This document shows, piece by piece, positions 47,173-55,917 of a stretch of DNA of 64,000 nt. The notes beneath the pieces are model-generated. The model searched no databases, was not told the DNA's origin, and worked only from the letters and a program-made list of their open reading frames with translations. The stretch spans positions 186,001-250,000 of the forward strand of contig NZ_JAABNP010000004.1 in assembly GCF_009928485.1 (NCBI RefSeq), read 5' to 3'. Numbering within the stretch: position 1 is the first letter of the stretch; each line of letters begins with the position of its first letter. The stretch is from Clostridium sp. C2-6-12 (GTDB taxonomy: Bacteria; Bacillota; Clostridia; Clostridiales; Clostridiaceae). The position numbers and the translations under genes were made by a program.

Positions 47173-48369
47173 TTATTTCATAGCTGTAATTTTTTCTTTC
47201 ATTTGCTTTACAATATTATCAGCAGTATCTTTTGGATTTTGTTCACCTGTTACCATGGCTGTAATATTTTGTTTTGCTGGTTCCCACACTTGTCCAAATT
47301 CAGGAGCACAAGACATAGGTGTAGCATGTTTAGATTGTTCTGCAAATACATTAGTTATAGGATCATTTTTAATTTCATCCTTTTGTTGTTCCGATTTAAG
47401 GACAGGAATTGCAGCTGTTTGCTTAAATAATTTATATGGTCCGCTTTTAGCTAAATAACCCATGAAGTCCCATGCTAAATCCTTCTTTTTTGAAGAACTT
47501 GGAACTAAAGCAAGTTTAACTCCACAAACTGTTGGTGTTGGGGCTCCATTTATTTGAGGAAATGGTGCTACACCAAAATTAACATTAGCAGATTTAAATG
47601 CATTTACATCCCATGGTCCACTTAAATAAAAACCTATTTTTCCATTTTGGAAATTTCCCTTAGCTATATCACCAGTAACACTTGCACTAATCATATTTGA
47701 AGTCGCAAGGGAATTTATCATTTCAAAACCTTTTATGGCTCCTGGATTGTTTAATCCAATATCATTAGTATCAATTTTCCCATCTTTACTCTTAAATACA
47801 TAGCCCCCATTTCCTTGAATCAAAGCTAAACTATAATAAAAATCATTTAAGCAATAATTAAAACCTACTGTCTTAGCTTGTTCAATCATTTCATCCCAGG
47901 TCTTAGGTACAGTTTTTACTAAATCTTTGTTATAAAATAGTACATAAGTTTCTAATGTTAGAGGTACACCATATCTCTTACCGTCAATTGCACTTGCTTC
48001 TAAAGCTGCATCAATATAATCACTTTCATCCATTACACCACTTTTAACTTCATCTAATAATCCTCCTTTTACATGTGCGCCTAAGTGGTCATTTGCAACT
48101 CCTATAAGAACATCTGGAGCTTTACCACCTTTAGCTGCTGTAACTAGAGAATCATATCCACCTTTATCTTCAACTACTTTAACTTTATGTCCAGACTGCT
48201 TAGCCCAATCGTTAGCCATATCTTGGACTATTTTTAAGTCTTCATTTTGATATTGAGACCAAATTGTTATTTCATTTGGATCATCCTTTTTACCACATCC
48301 CATAAACATTGTTCCTAACACAGCTGTTGAAAGTAAACCTGCTATTATAGTTCTTATTGACTTTTTCAT
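47173..48369 (-). CDS. Maltodextrin-type binding lipoprotein, system 4
   Basis: MalE-like lipoprotein, 398 residues from the corrected start. The signal peptide MKKSIRTIIAGLLSTAVLG ends in the lipobox MFMGC. The mature protein resembles maltose/maltodextrin binding proteins: ITIWSQYQNEDLKIVQDMANDWAKQSGHKVKVVEDKG, APDVLIGVANDHLGAHVKGGLLDEV, YGVPLTLETYVLFYNKDLV, GKIGFYLSGPWDVNAFK. AGGGAGGAATT precedes ATG 48369; a longer frame from 48411 would read through it. A perfect LacI-type operator lies 48 bp upstream. Confidence 0.94.
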   Translation of the reverse strand: MKKSIRTIIAGLLSTAVLGTMFMGCGKKDDPNEITIWSQYQNEDLKIVQDMANDWAKQSGHKVKVVEDKGGYDSLVTAAKGGKAPDVLIGVANDHLGAHVKGGLLDEVKSGVMDESDYIDAALEASAIDGKRYGVPLTLETYVLFYNKDLVKTVPKTWDEMIEQAKTVGFNYCLNDFYYSLALIQGNGGYVFKSKDGKIDTNDIGLNNPGAIKGFEMINSLATSNMISASVTGDIAKGNFQNGKIGFYLSGPWDVNAFKSANVNFGVAPFPQINGAPTPTVCGVKLALVPSSSKKKDLAWDFMGYLAKSGPYKLFKQTAAIPVLKSEQQKDEIKNDPITNVFAEQSKHATPMSCAPEFGQVWEPAKQNITAMVTGEQNPKDTADNIVKQMKEKITAMK

Positions 48370-48396
48370 TATTAATTCCTCCCTATTTCTATTCAG

Positions 48397-48428
48397 TAAA
48401 CCTATTAACAATTCAGTTAACCGGTTAA
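48397..48428. promoter_or_regulatory. LacI-type operator pair upstream of system 4
   Basis: TTAACCGGTTAA at 48417-48428 is a perfect palindrome with a central CG. A weaker copy TAAACCTATTAA (9 of 12 matches) lies at 48397-48408, exactly 20 bp away centre to centre. Flanks CAGTTAACCGGTTAAATTT are shared with the site at 50450-50461. Confidence 0.75.
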
Positions 48429-48441
48429 ATTTCTAACTAAA

Positions 48442-50289
48442 TTACTTTTTTAAATAAGCCTTAATTAATATTGTCTCTTCTTTATTAACATGACAATGTA
48501 ATACATTTTGATTAACTTCATATTTAAAGCCATCTCCATATAGTATTTCCAAAGAGTCTACATCTCCAATAGAATCTAGTGGTATTACAATAAAATTCTT
48601 TCTTCTATCTTGCGACTTAACAAATATTATTGCTTCATTTTCATTAAATCTGCTATACACTACATTTTTACTGTTACACTTTAAAAATTTGAAGCTTCCA
48701 TTTTTAAGTACACTTTCCTTTTTTCTAAGTTCAATCATCCTTTTATATAACTCATATATTTCTTTGTCTTGATATTCACTTCTCCACTCCATTGGATATC
48801 TTGAACCTTGATCACTTAAATGATTTCCTTGAATCAGCACTTCGTCTCCATAATAAATACATGGCGCTCCGATGAAAGTAAATAGCATTACTATTGCAGT
48901 CTTTAAATTATCTCTATCTATAATTGGTGATGTGTGAAGCCTATGTAAATCATGGCTGCTTAATAAATTTAGCTGTAGATTTTGAAGCTGATGAGGTAAT
49001 TTTCCATAATGCCTTATTACCTCTTCCTTGAAAATTTCTCCATTATTGGTCTTCATTTTTAAATTATCAATTTTCCAGCTTAAGAATTTATCATTTTCTC
49101 CTAAATATCTTCTAACTGGCCTCATAAATCCAAAATAATTCATAGTTCCATCCCACATATCACCTTGAAGATACTCACTGCAATCAGTCCAATGCTCAGC
49201 TACTATATATGCATTATCATTTACTGATTTAATTGATTGTCTGACTTCTCTCCAAATATCTTTATCCATTTGAACCTTGTTCATTTTTCCTACATTATGA
49301 CCTACATCTAATCTCCATCCATCAATATTGTATGGACCCTTAAGCCAGCGCTTTAATACACTATCTTCACTTTTAAATATAACGTCTTGTAATTCAATAT
49401 TGGTATAATTTAATACTGGTAATGTTTTCACTCCATTCCAAAGCTCAAAATCACCATTTTCTTTTTCATAATAATATTCAGGATGCTCCTCAATCCACTT
49501 ATTCGTTATTCCTGTATGATTTATTGAAATATCAAGAATAACCTTTATTCCATTTTCATGTAATTTTTCAACTAGTTCTTCTAACCCTTTATTTCCACCA
49601 AAATGCTTGTCCACATTAAAGAAGTTATCACAATCATATTTGTGATTTGATGGTGAAGAAAATATAGGATTTAAATATAAAGCATTAACTCCAAGATTTT
49701 TTAAATAATCAATCTTTTTTTCTATTCCCTTTAAATCGCCTCCATAAAAATTTAAATTGCCATATTCTTCATAATTACCTGGCGGTTCATTCCAAGATAT
49801 TGCTTTTGAAGAGAAACCATACTCCTCATATTCAAAATCCTTAACATCATTACTTACATCACCATTAAAAAATCTATCAACAAAGATTTGATAAAATATT
49901 GATTCTTTTACCCATGAAGGTTCAAGAAAATCAGCTATAATTTTAAAATCATAATCTTCATTAATGTTATATTGAAATACTCCTAATTGATTATAAAAAT
50001 AAGTTCGATCTTCAGTTAATATTATAAAATGATAGTTTATTATTGGTTGATTTATTTTTACATATGCTATATAAACGCTATACTTTCCCTCTTCTGTTTC
50101 TTCCATTTGAACTAAAGTTTCTTCTCCATTTGTTAACCTTCTAAGATAAACTCTTTGAACAGGAGATTTTTGTATGATTCTTATTTTTACTTTAATCTTA
50201 TCTCCAATACTGGGGTTTGGTTTGCTTAAAAATCTCTCGCTACCATCTGAAAATATAGTATTTAACCAACTAGAATTACAAATTTGCAT
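48442..50289 (-). CDS. GH13 neopullulanase/cyclomaltodextrinase-type enzyme
   Basis: Cytoplasmic alpha-glucan hydrolase of 615 residues. An N-terminal CBM34-like domain (about 15-115) precedes the barrel, which begins ESIFYQIFVDRFFNGD. Catalytic residues are D328 in GWRLDVGHN, E365 in IVAEHW and D447 in SSHDLHRL. A C-terminal beta domain closes the protein. Length and layout match neopullulanase/maltogenic amylase types acting on maltodextrins. AAGGAGG lies 14 bases before the ATG, a long spacing, but no other in-frame start exists. It diverges from the LacI-type gene with two operators between them. Confidence 0.92.
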   Translation of the reverse strand: MQICNSSWLNTIFSDGSERFLSKPNPSIGDKIKVKIRIIQKSPVQRVYLRRLTNGEETLVQMEETEEGKYSVYIAYVKINQPIINYHFIILTEDRTYFYNQLGVFQYNINEDYDFKIIADFLEPSWVKESIFYQIFVDRFFNGDVSNDVKDFEYEEYGFSSKAISWNEPPGNYEEYGNLNFYGGDLKGIEKKIDYLKNLGVNALYLNPIFSSPSNHKYDCDNFFNVDKHFGGNKGLEELVEKLHENGIKVILDISINHTGITNKWIEEHPEYYYEKENGDFELWNGVKTLPVLNYTNIELQDVIFKSEDSVLKRWLKGPYNIDGWRLDVGHNVGKMNKVQMDKDIWREVRQSIKSVNDNAYIVAEHWTDCSEYLQGDMWDGTMNYFGFMRPVRRYLGENDKFLSWKIDNLKMKTNNGEIFKEEVIRHYGKLPHQLQNLQLNLLSSHDLHRLHTSPIIDRDNLKTAIVMLFTFIGAPCIYYGDEVLIQGNHLSDQGSRYPMEWRSEYQDKEIYELYKRMIELRKKESVLKNGSFKFLKCNSKNVVYSRFNENEAIIFVKSQDRRKNFIVIPLDSIGDVDSLEILYGDGFKYEVNQNVLHCHVNKEETILIKAYLKK

Positions 50290-50449
50290 AGAATTTCTTT
50301 TCGCCTCCTTAAATTAAGTTTTACAAGAAATCATAATTAAATATATATTGCATAAAATTTCTATAATTTTATTATTAATAAATGATTATATCCACTTTTT
50401 GCTATAAACTTATTATTGCAATATATTATATAATTTCTAATCCATTTAG

Positions 50450-50461
50450 TTAACCGGTTAA
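50450..50461. promoter_or_regulatory. LacI-type operator, upstream of GH13 gene
   Basis: TTAACCGGTTAA, identical to the site at 48417-48428, with matching flanks (TTTAGTTAACCGGTTAAATT). It lies 160 bp upstream of the GH13 gene and 230 bp upstream of the divergent regulator. The 401-bp region 50290-50690 is otherwise AT-rich without a clear promoter. Confidence 0.8.
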
Positions 50462-50562
50462 ATTTAAAACATTTTAATTTCAATCTAGATTATATCTTTA
50501 TATTATCACTTTTGTAAACATTGTCAATAATTTTTATTTTGTATTTTTTTATTTATTTTTGG

Positions 50563-50574
50563 TTAATCGGTTAT
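50563..50574. promoter_or_regulatory. Degenerate LacI-type operator near the regulator gene
   Basis: TTAATCGGTTAT matches 10 of 12 positions of TTAACCGGTTAA, embedded in TTGGTTAATCGGTTATATT. It is 117 bp upstream of the regulator start and may allow autoregulation. Confidence 0.5.
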
Positions 50575-50690
50575 ATTTCTTCACAAATTTTGCAGATATC
50601 TGGTTATTTATATTGAATAATACGCATTATTATGCTAATGTCTAGTTATATTTAACCAAGCAAATTTTTATATGAATAGGAGAAACATTT

Positions 50691-51725
50691 ATGAAAAGCA
50701 ACGGCAAGTCAACGATTAAGGATGTGGCTAGAGAAGCTCAAGTGTCTACTGCTACTGTTTCTTATGTCATAAATAATATAAATAAAGTTACACCTGATAC
50801 TAGAGAAAAGGTTTTGGAAACAATAAAAAAATTAAATTATACGCCTAGTAGCGTTGCTAGAAGCCTTGCAAGACAGCAGTCAAAATATATTGCTTTAATT
50901 ACCCCTTTTGAAGATAAATCTAAGCGTTCAATACTTAGTGAAAATCCCTTTTTCCAAGAATTTATAAGCGGAGTTCATTATAAATGCAGTGAAAATGGCT
51001 TTAATACTACCTTTCTAGGTATAGATGATGAAGAAAAATTTTTAAGTCTTATTAATTCAGGTGATTTATCAGGAATAATAATTCTGGGATATATTGGCGA
51101 AAAACATTATCAAGTATTATCTAAGTTATCAATTCCAATAATATTATTAGATCAAGAACGAAGCGAAAAACCATTCATAAACTTATTATCAGCTGATGAA
51201 GCTGGCGGCTTTATGGCTACAGAATACTTAATAAATCACGGTCATAAAAAAATAGCCTTTGCCTCAGGAAACTTTTGGACTTCTTCAGTTTTCAGCCATC
51301 GTTTCGATGGTTTTAGAAAAGCCCTCAGTCTCCACAACTTAAGCTTCGATACTAATTTAATTTTTCAAACAGAAGTATCTTATGATGATGGATTTATACT
51401 TGCCGAAACCATTAAAAATAATTTGAATAATTTTTCTGCACTTTTTTGCACTTCGGATATTTTAGCTTTAGGAATTATTAAAGGCCTATATTCTTATGGT
51501 ATCCACGTTCCAAATGAGCTTTCAATAGTAGGTTTTGATAATATAAAGCACAGCAAATTTTTTATACCAGGTTTAACTACTGTAAACCAAGATATCTTTG
51601 CAAAGGGTGAAACAGCTGTTGAATTAATAATGGAGAGAGGCTCATCTCCAGATAAACTTCATAATGAAACAATTTTAAATCCAGTTGATTTTATTGAAAG
51701 AGAATCTGTTAATACAATATCTTAA
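50691..51725 (+). CDS. LacI/GalR-family regulator, system 4 (MalR-like)
   Basis: Repressor of 344 residues with helix-turn-helix IKDVAREAQVSTATVSYVINN and hinge PSSVARSLARQQS, followed by the sugar-binding-like sensor (IALITPFEDKSKRS, IIILGYIG, LSIVGFDNIKHSKFF). The ribosome site is AGGAGAAAC-like. It is divergent from the GH13 gene of system 4, and TTAACCGGTTAA sites lie before both that gene and the binding-protein gene. The three transcription units would be jointly controlled, with maltose or a maltodextrin as the likely inducer. Confidence 0.93.
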   Translation: MKSNGKSTIKDVAREAQVSTATVSYVINNINKVTPDTREKVLETIKKLNYTPSSVARSLARQQSKYIALITPFEDKSKRSILSENPFFQEFISGVHYKCSENGFNTTFLGIDDEEKFLSLINSGDLSGIIILGYIGEKHYQVLSKLSIPIILLDQERSEKPFINLLSADEAGGFMATEYLINHGHKKIAFASGNFWTSSVFSHRFDGFRKALSLHNLSFDTNLIFQTEVSYDDGFILAETIKNNLNNFSALFCTSDILALGIIKGLYSYGIHVPNELSIVGFDNIKHSKFFIPGLTTVNQDIFAKGETAVELIMERGSSPDKLHNETILNPVDFIERESVNTIS

Positions 51726-51847
51726 ATTATATAAATCATAATCAAGATAAATTAGGATATTTAATAATTAAATTGTCCCAATTTGTGATACTTTTATATT
51801 TTTTAAGTTTAAAATGAATCTAAATAAAAGAATTATATTTGCTAGCA

Positions 51848-51891
51848 AAAATAGCCTAGAGTATAGAAATAAAAATACTCTAGGCTATTTT
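51848..51891. terminator. Bidirectional terminator between regulator and oligopeptide operon
   Basis: AAAATAGCCTAGAGTAT (51848-51864) and its exact complement (51875-51891) form a 17-bp stem with a 10-base loop and A/T runs on both sides, between convergent genes. Confidence 0.85.
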
Positions 51892-51947
51892 AAACATTTA
51901 TTATTAAATTTAAAAAGAAATACTTTTAAATTATATGATTGTAAGGC

Positions 51948-52928
51948 TTAATATAGGTGACATGCAACTAAATGATTATCTTCAACCATTTTTTCCTCTG
52001 GTGAAACTTCAGCACATATTGATTTTGCATATGGACACCTAGTGTGAAATCTACATCCTGTTGGAATATTCATAGGACTTGGAATATCTCCTTCAATAAT
52101 ATTTCTTTTTGCCTCATTTGCTTTTATAGGATCAGCTATTGGTATAGAAGATAAAAGCCCTTTTGTATATGGATGAAGTGGATTCTTATATAAATCATTA
52201 CTTCTTCCCACTTCAACAATACTTCCTAAATACATTACTCCAATTCTATCCGAAATGTGCCTTACCATAGATAAATCATGTGCTACAAAAAGATACGTTA
52301 ATCCCATTTCTTTTTGCAAATCCTCTAGCATATTAACAACTTGAGCTTGTATAGATACATCTAAGGCTGATATTGGTTCATCACACAGTACAAAATCTGG
52401 ATTGGTTGACACTGCTCTTGCAATACCAATTCTTTGACATTGACCTCCACTAAATTCATGTGGAAATTTTTCCATATCAGCTTCTTTGAGACCAACCATT
52501 TGAAGGAGATTTTGAATTTTTTCTTCTCTTTCAATTTTGTTTAAGCTTGTATGTAAAGATAAAGGTTCATCAATTAATTCTTTAACATTCATATAAGGAT
52601 TAAGAGATGAATATGGATCTTGGAAGATAATCTGCATTTTTTTATAATATTCTTTCATTTGTTTTTTATTTAATTTGGCAATATTAGTTCCTTCGAAAAA
52701 TATATCTCCATCCGTTACATCATAAAGCCTAGTTATTGTTCTGCCTAAGGTAGATTTTCCACAACCTGATTCTCCAACCAATCCAAATGTTTCTCCCCTT
52801 TTAATTTCCAAAGAAACTCCATCTACAGCCTTTATAACATTATATTTACTATTAATAATTCCATTTTTAACTGGAAAATACTTTTTTAAATCTTTTACTT
52901 CTATTAATATGTCATTATTTTTATCCAT
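51948..52928 (-). CDS. Oligopeptide-type ABC transporter ATPase (OppF/DppF-like)
   Basis: ATPase of 326 residues. Walker A GESGCGKST, Q loop QDPYSSLNP, signature FSGGQCQRIGIARA, Walker B FVLCDEPISALD and switch His in FVAHDLSM are all intact. The C-terminal oligopeptide/dipeptide extension carries the Cys cluster CRFHTRCPYAKSIC, which may bind an iron-sulfur cluster in this family. ATG 52928 follows AAAGGAGAT; a longer frame from 52952 is rejected. It is the last gene of the SBP-B-C-D-F operon. Confidence 0.95.
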   Translation of the reverse strand: MDKNNDILIEVKDLKKYFPVKNGIINSKYNVIKAVDGVSLEIKRGETFGLVGESGCGKSTLGRTITRLYDVTDGDIFFEGTNIAKLNKKQMKEYYKKMQIIFQDPYSSLNPYMNVKELIDEPLSLHTSLNKIEREEKIQNLLQMVGLKEADMEKFPHEFSGGQCQRIGIARAVSTNPDFVLCDEPISALDVSIQAQVVNMLEDLQKEMGLTYLFVAHDLSMVRHISDRIGVMYLGSIVEVGRSNDLYKNPLHPYTKGLLSSIPIADPIKANEAKRNIIEGDIPSPMNIPTGCRFHTRCPYAKSICAEVSPEEKMVEDNHLVACHLY

Positions 52929-53012
52929 ACTTATCTCCTTTCTAAACACCAATACCCAATATTTTTAATCTAACCCCACAATAATAATCGAAAAGCCTTC
53001 AGCTTTTCCTCC

Positions 53013-53047
53013 ACAATTGTTAATTGTTAACTGTTAATTGTAAATTG
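53013..53047. repeat. Dispersed TTAACARTTAAC repeat at the ATPase gene end
   Basis: ACAATTGTTAATTGTTAACT followed by GTTAATTG repeats. It resembles the repeat at 11775-11800 in reverse orientation. It includes the last residues and the stop of the OppD-type gene and separates it from the OppF-type gene. Confidence 0.5.
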
Positions 53048-54009
53048 AAAAGACACATACTCTTATGTGTTTCACTAAAGCTCTTATATTCTGGAATTTT
53101 GCTACTACATTCTGGCTTTGCAAATGCACATCTTTCTGCAAATGGACATCCCTTTGGTGGATTTAATAGAGAAGGTGCTGAACCCTTTATTGGTTCTAAT
53201 CTTACTTTCTCATCCCCGTTTACCTTAGGTATTGAATTTAATAATGCTTTTGTATATGGATGAAGTGAAGAATAAAAGATTTCTTCTGTAGTTCCTTCTT
53301 CCATTATTAAGCCACCATACATAACTGCAATTCTATTGCATAAACTAGCTACTACCCCAAGATCATGTGTTATAAGAATTATTGACATATTATTTTTATC
53401 TTTAAGTTCCTTTAAAAGTTCTAATATTTGAGCTTGAATAGTTACATCTAATGCTGTTGTAGGCTCGTCTGCTATTAAAAGCTTAGGATCACAAGCAAGT
53501 GCCATTGCTATTAAAACTCTTTGTCTCATGCCACCACTGAATTCATGAGGATATTGGTCAATCCTTTTTTCAGCCATTGGTATTCCAACATCCTTTAAGA
53601 CATCGATTGCCATTTTTTTAGCTTCTCTTTTATTAACACCTCTATGCCTAACTAAAACCTCTATAATGTGATCCCCTATTTTCTTTAAGGGATTTAAGGC
53701 TGTCATAGGATCTTGAAATATCATAGCTATTTCTTTTCCTTTGATTTTTCTCATTTCTTTGCTTGATAAATTTAATATATTCTTTTCTTCAAAATAAACT
53801 TCCCCTGAATCTATCTTAGCATTTTTAGGAAGTATTCCAATTACAGATTTCATAAGAACACTTTTCCCACTCCCTGATTCTCCTACGATACCTAAAATTT
53901 CTCCAGAGTTTATTTCAATATTTACTCCTCTTACTGCTTCTATTTTGTTATCCTTGCTGTAAAAAGTAGTTTTCAAATCTTTTACTTTAAGAAGCGTTTC
54001 TTTATTCAT
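53020..54009 (-). CDS. Oligopeptide-type ABC transporter ATPase (OppD/DppD-like)
   Basis: ATPase of about 329 residues. Walker A GESGSGKS, Q loop QDPMTALNP, signature FSGGMRQRVLIAMAL, Walker B LLIADEPTTALD and switch ITHDLGV are intact. The C-terminal Cys cluster reads CPFAERCAFAKPEC. The last residues NLQLTVNN are encoded by a dispersed intergenic repeat, so the native C-terminus was probably replaced. I chose ATG 54009 over a GTG at 54024 that overlaps the GGAGG site. It lies 4 bp after the OppC-type stop. Confidence 0.94.
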   Translation of the reverse strand: MNKETLLKVKDLKTTFYSKDNKIEAVRGVNIEINSGEILGIVGESGSGKSVLMKSVIGILPKNAKIDSGEVYFEEKNILNLSSKEMRKIKGKEIAMIFQDPMTALNPLKKIGDHIIEVLVRHRGVNKREAKKMAIDVLKDVGIPMAEKRIDQYPHEFSGGMRQRVLIAMALACDPKLLIADEPTTALDVTIQAQILELLKELKDKNNMSIILITHDLGVVASLCNRIAVMYGGLIMEEGTTEEIFYSSLHPYTKALLNSIPKVNGDEKVRLEPIKGSAPSLLNPPKGCPFAERCAFAKPECSSKIPEYKSFSETHKSMCLFNLQLTVNN

Positions 54010-54013
54010 ATTA

Positions 54014-54874
54014 TTATCGTTCACCTCCAGCAGTCTTAGGCTCTACAAGCACTCTAAGAGTATTTCCAAGTTTATTAAATGAATATATTGTAAGAATTAT
54101 TAATATACCTGGCAATATAGCCATATATGGAGCACTTTGCAAATTTGCCTGCGCATTTTGAAGTAAATTTCCCCAGGACGACATTGGCTGTTGAATTCCA
54201 AGTCCTAAGAAGCTAAGAGAAGATTCTGTCATTATCGCTCCCGCTATACTTGTTGTTGAAGCAATTATAATAGTTGGAAATACACTTGGAATAATGTGCT
54301 TAATTATTATGGTTTTAGAAGATTGTCCAATAGAAATTGCATATAAGACATATTCTCTTTCCTTTATAGAAAGGGTTTCTGCACGAACAAGCCTTGCAAT
54401 CTCCATCCAAGTAAATAGACCTATTACAATTATTATAGCTTGAAGTCCTGGTTTTAAGAAAATACTTATTACTGTTACAAGTATTAACCATGGAATAGAT
54501 GATATAATATCAACAAATCTCATTAAAATATTATCTATTTTCCCTCCAAAATAACCGCTTACTGTCCCAACAAAAACGCCTATTGATGTAGAAATTATCA
54601 TTGCAAGTACTCCCACTATAAGTGATACTCTTCCCCCATATATGGTTCTAGTTAAATAATCTCTTCCAAGTTCATCAGTACCAAATAAATGCTCCATACT
54701 TGGAGTTTGAAGCATATTAGCTGTGTTTGTTGCATCAGGATTTATAGGTATTAGGAATGCAAATGCTGAAAGAACTATAATAAAAATAATAAAAACTACT
54801 GAAAAAATAGCACTTTTACTATTTTTGAGTTCATCTTTAAAATTCTTTATTCGTCTATTTTTCACAAACTTCAC
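54014..54874 (-). CDS. Oligopeptide-type ABC permease (OppC/DppC-like)
   Basis: Permease of 286 residues with a cytoplasmic N-terminus, one isolated membrane segment and a five-segment permease domain. Family motif MLQTPSMEHLFGTDELGRDYLTRTIYGGRVSL is the usual OppC entry, and the EAA-like loop IKEREYVLYAISIGQSSKTIIIKHIIP is present. The start is GTG at 54874, overlapping the OppB-type stop by 4 bp (GTGA). Partner of the OppB-type permease in one channel. Confidence 0.95.
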   Translation of the reverse strand: MKFVKNRRIKNFKDELKNSKSAIFSVVFIIFIIVLSAFAFLIPINPDATNTANMLQTPSMEHLFGTDELGRDYLTRTIYGGRVSLIVGVLAMIISTSIGVFVGTVSGYFGGKIDNILMRFVDIISSIPWLILVTVISIFLKPGLQAIIIVIGLFTWMEIARLVRAETLSIKEREYVLYAISIGQSSKTIIIKHIIPSVFPTIIIASTTSIAGAIMTESSLSFLGLGIQQPMSSWGNLLQNAQANLQSAPYMAILPGILIILTIYSFNKLGNTLRVLVEPKTAGGER

Positions 54875-55824
54875 CTCATTCCTCTTATTCTTGGGTCTAT
54901 TAAGCTATACAATATATCAGACAATAAATTTCCTAGTATAACTAATGATGACGATAATACTAATATTGCCATAATTACAGGATAATCCATCCCCTTAATA
55001 GCTGTTATAAAATATGGCCCAACGCCTGACCATCCAAAGATAGTTTCTGTTATCATTCCACCTGTTACAAGCATAGGCAATGCCATTCCAACCTTCGTCA
55101 CTATAGGTAATAATACATTTTTGCATATGTGCTTAAATAATATTTCTACATTACTTCCACCAAATGCATCTTGAACCATTACATAATTCTGTGTTACTTG
55201 ACCTATTGTTGAGGATCTTACGTATCTTATAAGTTCTGGTAAAAAAGCAAAAGTTAAAACAAAACAAGGCATTATAAAATGAACTATAAAATCTGAAAAG
55301 GAATCTTCCTTACCAATAGTGTTCATTCCTAATATAGGCAATAAAGATAGCTTGTATCCAAATATAAATATAATTATCATAGCAAACCAAAAGGTTGGTA
55401 TTGCTATGCCTATTGAGCAAAACCCATCAATAATTTTGTCAATAAGCTTATTCTTATTTGCTCCAGCTAGTAATCCTAAAATTATTGAAATTATAACTGC
55501 TAATAAATATGAAGGTAATACCAATTTTATAGTAGCTGGTATTCTTGCAGCCAAATCATTAGCTATACTTTCATGAGTAACTATTGAATATCCAAATTGT
55601 CCACTTAATATTCCTTTTAGCCATAAAAAATATTGAACATAAGCTGGTTTATCAAATCCATATTTTGCTTTTATTAAATTGACAGTTTCTTCTGGCATAT
55701 TAGGTGTAGCCATTGCATCAATTGCATTATATGGAGCTAACTTAATAAAAGTAAAACATATTATTGAAATTATAAAAAGCAATGGAATTGCTTGAAGAAT
55801 TCTCTTTAATATATATTTAGCCAC
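54871..55824 (-). CDS. Oligopeptide-type ABC permease (OppB/DppB-like)
   Basis: Permease of 317 residues. The N-terminus AKYILKRILQAIPLLFIISIICFTFIKLAP is the standard OppB start. The C-terminal block ETIFGWSGVGPYFITAIKGMDYPVIMAILV followed by DILYSLIDPRIR is diagnostic. The start is GTG at 55824 after AAGGAAGTGACAAGG. A hairpin at 55856-55888 separates it from the binding-protein gene. Confidence 0.95.
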   Translation of the reverse strand: MAKYILKRILQAIPLLFIISIICFTFIKLAPYNAIDAMATPNMPEETVNLIKAKYGFDKPAYVQYFLWLKGILSGQFGYSIVTHESIANDLAARIPATIKLVLPSYLLAVIISIILGLLAGANKNKLIDKIIDGFCSIGIAIPTFWFAMIIIFIFGYKLSLLPILGMNTIGKEDSFSDFIVHFIMPCFVLTFAFLPELIRYVRSSTIGQVTQNYVMVQDAFGGSNVEILFKHICKNVLLPIVTKVGMALPMLVTGGMITETIFGWSGVGPYFITAIKGMDYPVIMAILVLSSSLVILGNLLSDILYSLIDPRIRGMR

Positions 55825-55855
55825 TACCTTGTCACTTCCTTTATTAATAAATTAT

Positions 55856-55888
55856 AAATGGGGAATAATTATTTGTTATTCCCCATTT
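55856..55888 (-). terminator. Attenuator-like hairpin between binding protein and permeases, oligopeptide system
   Basis: AAATGGGGAATAA (55856-55868) and TTATTCCCCATTT (55876-55888) form a perfect 13-bp stem. ATAATTTATTAAT follows on the minus strand, a weak U-rich tail that suits partial termination. Confidence 0.7.
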
Positions 55889-55917
55889 GATTAACTATAA
55901 TAATTTTTTAATTTATC

